NCBI GenBank assembly: GCA_964587125.1
Contig: CAZPKC010000005.1
Coordinates: forward strand, 52,728 to 116,727
Origin: CAIXLI01 sp964587125
Lineage (GTDB): Bacteria > Pseudomonadota > Alphaproteobacteria > UBA9219
DNA length: 64,000 nucleotides
Direction: 5' to 3'
Shown here: piece by piece, positions 41,332 through 49,750 of the stretch
Numbering within the stretch: position 1 is the first letter of the stretch
Layout of the letters: each line of letters begins with the position of its first letter
Translations under genes and position numbers: made by a program
The notes under the pieces: model-generated
The model's database searches: none
The model's input: only the letters and a program-made list of their open reading frames with translations
Told to the model about the DNA's origin: nothing

Positions 41332-41823
41332 CTATGCGGCCCGCGACTGCTCCAAACGTAGAAGCCGCGAGACATCCAGAACAACCAACAAAGTCCCTTG
41401 TAAACGATAAATTCCATTCGAAACTTCCTGCCAACGAGGATCAAGGGTCGATGGATTCCGTTCATAATCGGCGGCTTGCAAGCTCATCACCTCGCCGACC
41501 TTATCCACAACAAGGCTATAGAGCTCGCCCCCGTGATCGACCACGACGCTCATGCTCTGCCGGTTATCACTGAGCGGCTGAAGCCCCAAGCGCGTACGAA
41601 CGTCAACGGCCGTGACAATGCGTCCGCGCAAATTAAGCGATCCCAAAACTTCGGGAGGAGCCAAAGGAACATGCGCGATGCGCTGCGGCCCCAAAACATC
41701 CTGCACTTCGAGCACAGGGATGCCAAAGATTTGATTGGCGACGGTCATCGTCACAAACATGCCCTCGGCATCCGAGGCAACCGTCAACCCCGCCGCAGGC
41801 GTCGGGACCGGAAGATTACTCAT
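41332..41823 (-). CDS. cheW: Chemotaxis coupling protein CheW
   Basis: A 163-residue SH3-like adaptor linking receptors to CheA. Pattern: FVTMTVANQIFGIPVLEVQDVL near residue 24, then GSLNLRGRIVTAVDVRTRLG, VVDHGGELYSLVVDKVGEVM and the C-terminal GTLLVVLDVSRLLRLEQ. It overlaps the cheA stop by 8 bases, so the two are coupled. Its own domain is closely like the CheW-type domains inside the neighbouring CheA. Confidence 0.93.
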   Translation of the reverse strand: MSNLPVPTPAAGLTVASDAEGMFVTMTVANQIFGIPVLEVQDVLGPQRIAHVPLAPPEVLGSLNLRGRIVTAVDVRTRLGLQPLSDNRQSMSVVVDHGGELYSLVVDKVGEVMSLQAADYERNPSTLDPRWQEVSNGIYRLQGTLLVVLDVSRLLRLEQSRAA

Positions 41824-44527
41824 GATGGGCGTCTCCTTGCTTCAAGGTTTCGTGCAAAGCGTTCAACAACCCTTCGCGGTTGAACTTGGCGACATAATCG
41901 GTGAATCCGGCAAGCCTGCCACGCTCAAGATCGCGCGGAGTCGCATGAGACGACATGGCAAAAATCGGCAGTTTGCTCCATTTGCCGTCGCTGCCGCGGA
42001 GCGCGGAGACAAAATCGAATCCGTTCATGCCTGGCATTTCTATATCGCTCACGATCGCATCGAAAGCTATGCCCTCTTCCTGAAGCTTAAGCGCTTCATT
42101 GGCCGTTTCGACCGCCGTTACGTCAAAGCCGGCCACGGTCAATAAAGGCGTCAGAAGATTGCGGAAAAAGGGGCTGTCGTCGACCAGAAGAACTCTGCGA
42201 GCCGTATCGCCTTGGAATGCACCATCCTCTTCGCCAAACCAATCCTGAAAAGCTTGAGACAGATAGTAGGCCGCATCGACGACATCCGTAGCCTTTCCAG
42301 AAATAATCGACGTACCGAGTGTGCCTTGGCGGCGTCCCGACAAATCGACCTGCAGGCGTTCTTCGACGATGTCCAGAATTTCGTCGACGACGAGCCCCAT
42401 GTGCTTGTCTTTGTCGGCAAAAACCAGAACGGCCTGAGAGCCTTCCTTGGGAATGGTGGCCCCTGCGGCCACGGGAATAAGCGGCATCAGCTTGCCGCGG
42501 TATTGAACCATCGGAGATCCTTCCGAGTATTCGATCGTTTTGCGGTCGATTTCTTCCAACCGCGCCACAAGCGACAAAGGAACGGCTTTCTGCGCGCCGC
42601 CCCCCGCCCGGAAGAGAAGCAACGATTGACGGCTTCCTCCGCGCGATGTTTGAACCGAAGACGCCGTCTGGCCGTGCGCCCCATGGCTGCTGACATTGCC
42701 CGCATAGGAAATCATCGCGTTCAGATCGAGGATCATGATAACGCTGCCGTCGCCAAGGATGGTGTTGCCCGAGAACATCTCTATATTCCGTAAAATCGGC
42801 GCGACGGGCTTCACGACGATTTCTTCCGTATCGAACACGCGATCGACGATGATGCCGAGCGTCGAACTCCCGACCTGAACGACGACGATGAAAGCATTGC
42901 CGTTGGCCCGAATATCGTCTTCGCCGAGCTTGAGCGTCTTGCGCAAGGAAACAAGGGGCAGCAAACGGTTGCGCAGGCGAAGAACCGGGGTATCGTTGAT
43001 GAGCTCGACCCGATGTTCGCTTTCCGGCGAGGCCTTGACTAATTCGACGACGCTGATCTGCGGGATCGCAAAACGCTCGCCAGAGCACTCGACGATCAAA
43101 GCCGAAACGATCGCCAGAGTCAGAGGTATCTTGATCGAGAACGACGATCCTTTACCGGCGACCGATTTAAAATCGACCGTGCCTCCGATGCGTTCGATAT
43201 TGGTCCTGACGACGTCCATGCCGACGCCGCGCCCCGATACCGAGGTAACCTTTTCCGCCGTGGAAAAACCTGCCCTGAAGATGAACTGCATAATCTGCTG
43301 TTCGGTCATCGCTTCCAGTTCGCTCTGCGTCGCCAAGCCTTTCTCCAAAATCTTGGCGCGGATTTTATCCATTGGAAGGCCTTTGCCGTCATCGACAATC
43401 TCGATGATGATGTGGCCGCCTTCATGATAGGCGTTCAACGTGATGACGCCCGTTTCCGGTTTGCCCACGCGGACGCGTTCGGCTGGCACTTCAATGCCGT
43501 GATCGGCGGAATTGCGCACCATATGGGTCAGGGGATCCTTAATCAGTTCAAGCACCTGACGATCAAGTTCGGTTTCGGCTCCGAGCATTTGCAGGTCGAT
43601 CTTCTTGTTCAGCTCATGCGCCAGATCGCGGACGATGCGCGGCAATTTCGCCCACGCGTTGCCGATCGGCTGCATGCGCGTTTTCATCACGCCTTCCTGC
43701 AATTCGGACGTAACCTGATTCAAGCGTTGCAACGGCGAAGCGAAGGCGCTGTCCTTCTCGCCGCGCAAAATTTGCAACAACTGGTTGCGGGTTAAAACGA
43801 GTTCGCTGACGGTCGTCATCAGCGTTTCCAACTGATTGACATTCACACGGATCGATTGGTCGGCGACGGACGATCCTGCCGCCGTTTTGTTCACCTGTTC
43901 ATCCGCCGCCGCAGGTTTCGTCACGGCAGGAGTCTTTGCGCTCTGTGTTTTGGCGGACGCGGAAGAAGCCTCGGCATCCTTTTTCCCTGGCGACATATTC
44001 GCTTCCAGAGCTGCCATGTTTCCCGCAGGAACGGGGACAAATCCGAATTCGTCCGGCACAGCGGGATTGGGCGGCAAAGGCGCGGCAGCTTCGGCTTTTA
44101 CCGGAGCAGCGGCAGGAGCATCTGCAGCGGCTTTCTTTCCCCCAAGTTTTCCCTCGGCCATTGCGTTAAGTGAAGCGATAAGGTCTTCGTCGTCGCCTTC
44201 CGGAGACTCTTTTTCGTTCTGCTCGAGATATCCCAAAAGGAGCTTAATTCTGTCGATACATGCCAAAATAACATCGACGGACGCCGGCACTATCTCAAGC
44301 TCATGATCGCGAAACTTGCCCAAAACGTTCTCGCCTGCGTGCGCCAGATGCTCGAGGCGGGGCAAACCCAGAAAACCGCATGTTCCCTTGATCGTGTGAA
44401 CGAGACGGAAAATGCTTCCGATCAAATCCGGATCGTTCGGATTCTGTTCCAGCTTGACCAATTCGACATCGAGAGTCGCAAGATTTTCGGAAGTCTCGGT
44501 CAAAAAGTCTTTAAGAAGATCGTCCAT
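41816..44527 (-). CDS. cheA: Hybrid chemotaxis kinase CheA with extra CheW and receiver domains
   Basis: A 903-residue kinase. Order: Hpt domain with His44 in RLVHTIKGTCGF; an Ala/Pro/Lys-rich linker (about 125-220); a dimerisation helix pair (VNVNQLETLMTTVSELVLTR); HATPase with MVRNSADHGIEVP and SGRGVGMDVVRTNIERIGG; a first CheW domain (about 480-615); a second CheW-like domain (SLLLFRAGGGAQKAVPLSLV onward); and a C-terminal receiver with Asp in IVSDIEMPGMNGFDF. Classic CheA is about 650 residues and ends after one CheW domain. The extra receiver may act as a phosphate sink. It is preceded by chpT with a 75-base gap. Confidence 0.93.
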   Translation of the reverse strand: MDDLLKDFLTETSENLATLDVELVKLEQNPNDPDLIGSIFRLVHTIKGTCGFLGLPRLEHLAHAGENVLGKFRDHELEIVPASVDVILACIDRIKLLLGYLEQNEKESPEGDDEDLIASLNAMAEGKLGGKKAAADAPAAAPVKAEAAAPLPPNPAVPDEFGFVPVPAGNMAALEANMSPGKKDAEASSASAKTQSAKTPAVTKPAAADEQVNKTAAGSSVADQSIRVNVNQLETLMTTVSELVLTRNQLLQILRGEKDSAFASPLQRLNQVTSELQEGVMKTRMQPIGNAWAKLPRIVRDLAHELNKKIDLQMLGAETELDRQVLELIKDPLTHMVRNSADHGIEVPAERVRVGKPETGVITLNAYHEGGHIIIEIVDDGKGLPMDKIRAKILEKGLATQSELEAMTEQQIMQFIFRAGFSTAEKVTSVSGRGVGMDVVRTNIERIGGTVDFKSVAGKGSSFSIKIPLTLAIVSALIVECSGERFAIPQISVVELVKASPESEHRVELINDTPVLRLRNRLLPLVSLRKTLKLGEDDIRANGNAFIVVVQVGSSTLGIIVDRVFDTEEIVVKPVAPILRNIEMFSGNTILGDGSVIMILDLNAMISYAGNVSSHGAHGQTASSVQTSRGGSRQSLLLFRAGGGAQKAVPLSLVARLEEIDRKTIEYSEGSPMVQYRGKLMPLIPVAAGATIPKEGSQAVLVFADKDKHMGLVVDEILDIVEERLQVDLSGRRQGTLGTSIISGKATDVVDAAYYLSQAFQDWFGEEDGAFQGDTARRVLLVDDSPFFRNLLTPLLTVAGFDVTAVETANEALKLQEEGIAFDAIVSDIEMPGMNGFDFVSALRGSDGKWSKLPIFAMSSHATPRDLERGRLAGFTDYVAKFNREGLLNALHETLKQGDAHHE

Positions 44528-44602
44528 GGGTTGTTTCCTCTAACGCAGAAGGGACGTCGGATGACGCAGAGAATCTCTTTAGGTATTTTGGGAGTCAAAC
44601 TC

Positions 44603-45283
44603 TTAAGAAACCTTTACGCTTTGCATACAGCGCTCGTCGTCGGTCAAAGTCAGCAAAAGGTCGAGCCGATCGGGGATCGAATGATCGTGGACAAGTTTAA
44701 AAGAAAATTGCTCTGCGAATCTGCCTGTAACGTATGCCTGTATGCTCCGCGGGGACAATTCTTCAATGGGTACAGAACCTTCCAGCGCTTCCTGAATCTT
44801 TAGGTTTAGGGAAGCGTTCCGCCCCACGACCTCTATGCGGCATCCGCTTTTGTTATCCTCCGTTTTCTTAATGTCGCTTAACGTTATCGCGCCGCCATAA
44901 GCGAGCGATTCTTCCGCGAGAACGATCAGGTTGAGAACAATTTTAAGAAAACCGCGACGTTCGCTCAAGCCAGCGGCGGGTAAATCTACGGGCCATATCA
45001 ATGATATCTTGCTGTCGGCCAAATATTGCTCTGCAACCTGCCGAACGTCTTTGACGCTCAATTCAGTCTCGCTTCCAGCACGGCCATAGGCTAAACGATA
45101 AAGCCTTAAACGGCGCGCGGCTTTCACGCCGCTGTCGTTGATAAGCTTCATCGACTCGGCCACGACGGAACCGCCTATATCCTCAATCAGCTCAACCCCA
45201 TTGTTGATGGCGCTTACGGGGCTAACAAGGTCATGGCACAGCTTAGATGCCAAAAGCTCCATGACGCGCATATCGATCTGCAT
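44603..45283 (-). CDS. chpT: Histidine phosphotransferase ChpT
   Basis: A 226-residue pseudo-histidine-kinase-fold phosphotransferase that passes phosphate from CckA to CtrA and CpdR. The phospho-acceptor His17 lies in LASKLCHDLVSPVSAINNGV, the family signature (Caulobacter ChpT has ARLCHDFxSPxxAIxNGL). The C-terminal part resembles a degenerate HATPase (LKIVLNLIVLAEESLAYGG) without nucleotide-binding boxes. GGCGGAG precedes the ATG; Met5 is a possible alternative. A perfect CtrA-type box stands 77 bases upstream, suggesting feedback by its own target. Confidence 0.9.
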   Translation of the reverse strand: MQIDMRVMELLASKLCHDLVSPVSAINNGVELIEDIGGSVVAESMKLINDSGVKAARRLRLYRLAYGRAGSETELSVKDVRQVAEQYLADSKISLIWPVDLPAAGLSERRGFLKIVLNLIVLAEESLAYGGAITLSDIKKTEDNKSGCRIEVVGRNASLNLKIQEALEGSVPIEELSPRSIQAYVTGRFAEQFSFKLVHDHSIPDRLDLLLTLTDDERCMQSVKVS

Positions 45284-45359
45284 GACTCCGCCGCCTATTT
45301 ATATTTTACAGGTAGATTTGAATAGCTTAGATAGGAAGCTTAGGATTACTTGTGAGTCG

Positions 45360-45374
45360 TTAAGAGACGCTTAA
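45360..45374. promoter_or_regulatory. CtrA-type binding box upstream of chpT
   Basis: TTAA GAGACGC TTAA: exact TTAA-N7-TTAA, the full consensus site of the cell-cycle regulator CtrA. It lies in the 182-base divergent gap, 77-91 bases before the chpT start and 92-106 bases before nadK. The spacing to chpT is close to that of the second box before rcdA, which supports function. Direct binding is not shown by sequence alone. Confidence 0.6.
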
Positions 45375-45465
45375 AATAAGGATTAAGGTTTAGGTTTTGG
45401 AAAGAATTTTTATTTTTCCGAAGCCTGTTTCCAAGCCCCCAACTCCTGATGTAAGAACTCCTTCC

Positions 45466-46233
45466 ATGAAAATTTTCTTCTCCGCCAGCCATTCTCCCCT
45501 CGCTCAAAAGGCTTTTGCCGAAATGACGCAGCGTTATGGCCAAACAAGCGCGGACGAGGCCGATTATCTCGTCGTTTTGGGAGGCGACGGACAGGTGCTC
45601 AGCACGCTTTACGACTATTCGCTGAAACTCGGCAAACCCGTTTTTGCTATTCGCAGAACCGAGTCCGTCGGATTTTTGTGCAACGCTTTCAATAACAGAG
45701 GCGATCTCGAACAACGCCTCTCGCGCGCGCGGCAAGTGATTCTAAATCCCCTGCGCATCGACGCCGAAACAACGGACGGTTCCGGTTTTTCAGCTCTCGC
45801 GATCAACGAAGTTTCCATTTTACGCGAAACGCCGCAGGCCGTCCGTTTGCGCATTTTGATCGACGGCATCGAGCGCATTTCAAAGTTCAGCGGCGACGGC
45901 ATTTTGGTTTCGACACCCGCAGGAAGCACCGCCTACAACCACTCCTGCGGCGGCCCCATCATGCCGTTAAACGCCAACACGTTGATTATAACGGGGATTT
46001 GCGGATTCCGTCCGCGCGGCTGGTCTCACGCGGTTTTGCCGCAGGATGTCGTCACGGAAGTCGAGGTTTTGGAAACGGTTAAACGTCCGGCAAGAATCGA
46101 AGCGGGGCAATCCGTCCTCAACAACGCAGCCAAAGCGAAAATATGGCTTGATCGCACCCAAAACATTACTCTTTTATTCGATCCCGATCAGCATTTGGGC
46201 GAACGCATTATCAAAGAGCAGTTTATGCTTTAG
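45466..46233 (+). CDS. nadK: NAD kinase
   Basis: A 255-residue ATP-NAD kinase producing NADP. It has LVVLGGDGQVLSTLYDY (GGDG catalytic Asp, residues about 38-41), FAIRRTESVGFLCN (in place of the usual GxxG[F]LxN), AINEVSILRETPQA and SGDGILVSTPAGSTAYNHSCGGPI. ATG 45466 gives the length normal for alphaproteobacterial NadK; the frame upstream to 45397 is not conserved. It diverges from chpT and converges on rcdA. Confidence 0.93.
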   Translation: MKIFFSASHSPLAQKAFAEMTQRYGQTSADEADYLVVLGGDGQVLSTLYDYSLKLGKPVFAIRRTESVGFLCNAFNNRGDLEQRLSRARQVILNPLRIDAETTDGSGFSALAINEVSILRETPQAVRLRILIDGIERISKFSGDGILVSTPAGSTAYNHSCGGPIMPLNANTLIITGICGFRPRGWSHAVLPQDVVTEVEVLETVKRPARIEAGQSVLNNAAKAKIWLDRTQNITLLFDPDQHLGERIIKEQFML

Positions 46234-46258
46234 GGCTGCCCAAGATCGCTTCATTGAT

Positions 46259-46723
46259 TTATTCCATCGGAATAATGCTCGGCCCCGATATCATGGCAAA
46301 GTTCGGAACTTCCCCCGCCGCCAGTTTTTCCTTCACCATCGCGTCAAGACGCAAGATACGCGAGTACAACGCGTGGCTGCGTGCCATAAGGTCGCGCAAG
46401 CCAACCGGCATTTCGGGATCGTCTTCGCCCTTATCGCTGGAGCATTCTTCGCTTTCGGTCAACGCGTATTGCGGCGCCGTGAATTGTTCGGGAGAAATCT
46501 CGCCGGACAGCAAGGCCTTCATCGCAAGAAGCCATGTCATCACCTGAATCAGGCGCGCCGAAACGCGGGTGTGGTGATAGCCGACGTGCAAACAGCGCGA
46601 AAGCTCGAACTCCCTGCGGTCGGCTTGTTCGTGATACGCGATGTAGTTGCGCACCTCTTGCGTCAGGGCAAGGCTTTCGTCAAACGTGCGATCGAGAAGA
46701 GACGTGGCTTTTTGCGCGGGCAT
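46259..46723 (-). CDS. rcdA: RcdA-type regulator of CtrA degradation (DUF1465)
   Basis: A 154-residue helical protein of the DUF1465 family, whose Caulobacter member RcdA is an adaptor that delivers CtrA and other substrates to ClpXP. Visible pattern: LLDRTFDESLALTQEVRNYI at the start, then ELSRCLHVGYHHTRVSARLI and TWLLAMKALLSGEIS, and a mid-region acidic loop (ESEECSSDKGEDD). It has AAAGGAAAA before ATG 46723 and a perfect CtrA-type box 64-78 bases upstream. Caulobacter rcdA is also CtrA-controlled, which strengthens the call. Confidence 0.82.
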   Translation of the reverse strand: MPAQKATSLLDRTFDESLALTQEVRNYIAYHEQADRREFELSRCLHVGYHHTRVSARLIQVMTWLLAMKALLSGEISPEQFTAPQYALTESEECSSDKGEDDPEMPVGLRDLMARSHALYSRILRLDAMVKEKLAAGEVPNFAMISGPSIIPME

Positions 46724-46786
46724 AGGGTTTTCCTTTCGTCTTTTCCCGTGATAGCGCTTTATCCTTAAAAAGAAGTGTAAAAGCCT

Positions 46787-46801
46787 TTAACAAGGTGTTA
46801 A
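46787..46801. promoter_or_regulatory. CtrA-type binding box upstream of rcdA
   Basis: TTAA CAAGGTG TTAA: exact TTAA-N7-TTAA in the 87-base gap between rcdA and hpnA. It is 64-78 bases upstream of the rcdA start, a workable activator distance, but only 9 bases before the hpnA ATG, where bound CtrA would block translation-proximal transcription or repress hpnA. Confidence 0.6.
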
Positions 46802-46810
46802 TTCAGTAGA

Positions 46811-47803
46811 ATGACCGATACGACCTTCCTTACCGGAGCCACCGGCTTCGTCGGAGCCTCCGTTGCCCGTCTGCTTCTTGCCAAAGGGCAGCGTCTGCGC
46901 GTGCTGGCGCGCCCGCATAACGACCGCCGGAATCTGGACGGACTCGATGTCGAAATCGTCGAAGGAGATTTGACGAAGCCGGAAACCTACCGCGATGCTC
47001 TAACTGGCTGCCGGAACCTCTTTCACGTCGCGGCGGATTACAGGATTTGGGTTCCGGACGCAGCCGCGATGAACCGCGTTAATATCGACGGCACGCGCGC
47101 GCTGATGCTCGCAGCTTTGGACTCAGGAATCGAGCGCGTGGTTTATACGAGTTCGGTCGCAACCTTGGGTCTGCACAAAGACGGAACGCCCGCATCCGAG
47201 GATTCTCCCGTTTCTTTTTCCGACATGATCGGCGTTTATAAGCAATCGAAATATCTCGCCGAGGAAGAGGTTCTGCGTCTCGTGCGGCATCACAAGCTGC
47301 CTGCCGTCATCGTCAATCCCTCGACGCCCGTAGGCCCGCGCGACATCAGGCCGACTCCGACGGGGCGCATCATCGTCGATGCCGTTAAGGGCAGGATGCC
47401 CGCATACGTCGATACTGGATTGAATGTCGCGCATGTTGACGACGTTGCGACGGGGCATTGGCTGGCGTTCGAACGCGGAATTATCGGCGAGCGGTATATT
47501 TTGGGCGGAAACAATTTGCCGTTGAGCGACATTCTGAAAATCATCGCCGAAATTGTCGGACGCCCTGCCCCGAAGATCAAACTTCCCCGCGCCGCGATTT
47601 ATCCCGTGGCGCTCGGTATGGAAATCGCCGCGCGATTGACGGGATGGGAACCGATGGTCACGCACGATGCGTTGCGCATGTCGAAAAAGAAAATGTACTT
47701 CACATCGGCCAAAGCCGAACGCGAATTGGGATACAAAGCGCGTCCCGCCCGCGAGGCGATTGAGGATGCGATTAAGTGGTTTAAGGCGGAGGGATATTAC
47801 TGA
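46811..47803 (+). CDS. hpnA: Hopanoid-associated sugar epimerase HpnA
   Basis: A 330-residue extended SDR (NAD-dependent epimerase/dehydratase) of the HpnA type. The nucleotide loop is LTGATGFVGASVARLLLAKG; Tyr-x3-Lys appears as YKQSKYLAE; the family sequence continues with VIVNPSTPVGPRDIRPTPTG and LNVAHVDDVATGHWLAFERG. HpnA is linked to hopanoid side-chain metabolism in hopanoid producers. No other hpn gene is present in the window. It is convergent with mnmA (3-base gap). Confidence 0.9.
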   Translation: MTDTTFLTGATGFVGASVARLLLAKGQRLRVLARPHNDRRNLDGLDVEIVEGDLTKPETYRDALTGCRNLFHVAADYRIWVPDAAAMNRVNIDGTRALMLAALDSGIERVVYTSSVATLGLHKDGTPASEDSPVSFSDMIGVYKQSKYLAEEEVLRLVRHHKLPAVIVNPSTPVGPRDIRPTPTGRIIVDAVKGRMPAYVDTGLNVAHVDDVATGHWLAFERGIIGERYILGGNNLPLSDILKIIAEIVGRPAPKIKLPRAAIYPVALGMEIAARLTGWEPMVTHDALRMSKKKMYFTSAKAERELGYKARPAREAIEDAIKWFKAEGYY

Positions 47804-47806
47804 GTC

Positions 47807-48940
47807 TTATCTCTCTTTTGTCGTAATCCACCCTCCGCCGAGCACGCGATCTTTGTCGTAAATGACTCCCGCCTGTCCGGGCGCTATGGCAAATGCGGAT
47901 TCGGCGAGCGTGATGAGGCCGCGGCCTTCGCCGAGCATCCTAAACGTCGCCGCAAGAGGCGGCTGCGCGGAACGGAGTTTAACCGCGACGGAAATCTCTT
48001 CCTTCGGCATTTCGTCGCCGAGCCAATTCATTTCGCGCAAAAAAACTTTTTGCTGCGCCAAGGCTTCGCGCGGCCCAACGACGACCTGCTTTTTCTCGGC
48101 ATCCAATCGCAAAACAAAAAGCGGTTCGTTGTTTTCTCCGACGCGGTTCGCCAGATTGATCCCGCGCCTTTGCCCGACCGTGAAATGAACGATGCCTTCG
48201 TGCCTGCCGAGAACATTCCCTTTTTCATCGACGATATCTCCGGGCACTATTCCGTCCGGCCGCCACAAGGCGACGACGCTGGCGTAATCGCCATTTGGCA
48301 CAAAGCAAATGTCCTGACTGTCCGGTTTCGCCGCGACAGGCAAGCCGAAATGCTTAGCCAAATCCCGCGTTTCAGCCTTGTTCTTCATCCCGCCCAAAGG
48401 AAAACGCAAATAGTCAAGCTGCTCTTGCGATGTTGCGAAGAGAAAATAACTCTGGTCGCGCGCGTCATCCGAGGCGCAACGCAATTCCGCGCCCTTTGGC
48501 CCCATTTCGCGCCGCGCATAATGCCCCGTCGCCAAAGCTTCAGCCCCCAAATCGCGCGCAAAGTCCATCAATGCGCCGAATTTTATTTTCTGGTTGCACC
48601 GTACGCACGGAATGGGCGTTTCGCCGCGCAGATAGCTTTCGACAAAATCGTCGATCACGGTTTGCGAGAATTGGTCCTCATAATCGAGAACATAATGCGG
48701 AATGCCTATTTTCTCGGCGACTTCCCGTGCGTCGTAAATATCTTGCCCCGCGCAGCATGTTCCCTTTCTTTGAATCGCAAGCCCGTGGTCGTAAAGCTGC
48801 ATCGTCACGCCGACGACGTCATAGCCCTGCTCTTTCAAAAGAGCCGCCGTGACGGAACTGTCCACGCCGCCCGACATCGCGACGACGACGCGCGCATCCT
48901 TCGGTTCTTTTTCAAAGCCGAGAGAGTTCGAACCACCCAT
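47807..48940 (-). CDS. mnmA: tRNA-specific 2-thiouridylase MnmA
   Basis: A 377-residue enzyme thiolating U34 of Lys, Glu and Gln tRNAs. PP-loop VVVAMSGGVDSSVTAALLKE (residues 18-37), catalytic Cys in PIPCVRCNQKIKFG and the second Cys in DSQDICFVPNGDY are all present, along with AEALATGHYAR and the C-terminal GQAGVIYDKDRVLGGGWI. It follows map with a 3-base gap, so it belongs to the unit 51175-47807. About 15 residues precede the conserved start. Confidence 0.96.
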   Translation of the reverse strand: MGGSNSLGFEKEPKDARVVVAMSGGVDSSVTAALLKEQGYDVVGVTMQLYDHGLAIQRKGTCCAGQDIYDAREVAEKIGIPHYVLDYEDQFSQTVIDDFVESYLRGETPIPCVRCNQKIKFGALMDFARDLGAEALATGHYARREMGPKGAELRCASDDARDQSYFLFATSQEQLDYLRFPLGGMKNKAETRDLAKHFGLPVAAKPDSQDICFVPNGDYASVVALWRPDGIVPGDIVDEKGNVLGRHEGIVHFTVGQRRGINLANRVGENNEPLFVLRLDAEKKQVVVGPREALAQQKVFLREMNWLGDEMPKEEISVAVKLRSAQPPLAATFRMLGEGRGLITLAESAFAIAPGQAGVIYDKDRVLGGGWITTKER

Positions 48941-48943
48941 CCG

Positions 48944-49750
48944 CTAAACCCCGTAAGGAGGCCTGTCGAAGCCTTTCGGCGACAGCGTGAAAATCTCCGC
49001 GCCGTTTTCCGCGACTCCGATCGTGTGCTCGAACTGCGCCGAGAGGGATTTGTCTTTCGTCACCGCCGTCCAGCCATCGGATAAAACTTTAACGTCGTAT
49101 TTTCCGGCGTTGATCATCGGCTCGATCGTGAAGATCATTCCTTTTTGCAAGACCAGCCCTTCGCCGGGCTTTCCGAAATGCAGAACCGAGGGTTGGCAAT
49201 GGAAAATCTTTCCCGTTCCGTGGCCGCAGAAATCGCGCACGACGGAAAAACCCGCGGCTTCGGCGTGTTCTTGTATGGCAGCGCCGACATCGCCCAATGA
49301 AGCACCAGGCTTAACTTTTTCGATGCCCAGCATCAGGCATTCGTACGTCACGTCGACCAAGCGCCGCGCTTTAAGGCTGATTCTTTCGCCGACGCAAAAC
49401 ATGCGGCTCGCGTCGCCATGCCAGCCTTCCAGCGTAGGCGTCACGTCGATATTGACGATGTCCCCTTCTTCCAGCTTTTTATCGCCAGGGATGCCGTGGC
49501 AAACGACATGGTTGATCGACATGCACGTGGCGCGCGGATATCCGCGGTAGCCCAAAGGCGCGGAGACGCCTCCATGTTCGCGCGTAAAGGCGTCGCACAT
49601 ATCGTCAAGATCGCCCGTGCGCGCGCCCGGCACGACGAAAGGCGTTAGAAAATCGAGAAGCTCGGCGGCAAGGCGACCGGCCTTGCGCATGCCTTCGAAA
49701 TCTTCTTCGCCATGGATGGGAATAACGCTGTCGTCGTCTTCAATGGCCAT
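48944..49750 (-). CDS. map: Type I methionine aminopeptidase
   Basis: A 268-residue metalloprotease removing N-terminal Met. The five metal ligands are visible: Asp in VNIDVTPTLEGWHGD (two Asp), His in DFCGHGTGKIFH, Glu in FTIEPMIN and Glu in FEHTIGV. The extended N-terminus (MAIEDDDSVIPIHGEEDFEG) is usual for this alphaproteobacterial form. The start ATG overlaps the stop of the upstream hypothetical gene by one base (TAATG), indicating coupling. Confidence 0.96.
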   Translation of the reverse strand: MAIEDDDSVIPIHGEEDFEGMRKAGRLAAELLDFLTPFVVPGARTGDLDDMCDAFTREHGGVSAPLGYRGYPRATCMSINHVVCHGIPGDKKLEEGDIVNIDVTPTLEGWHGDASRMFCVGERISLKARRLVDVTYECLMLGIEKVKPGASLGDVGAAIQEHAEAAGFSVVRDFCGHGTGKIFHCQPSVLHFGKPGEGLVLQKGMIFTIEPMINAGKYDVKVLSDGWTAVTKDKSLSAQFEHTIGVAENGAEIFTLSPKGFDRPPYGV

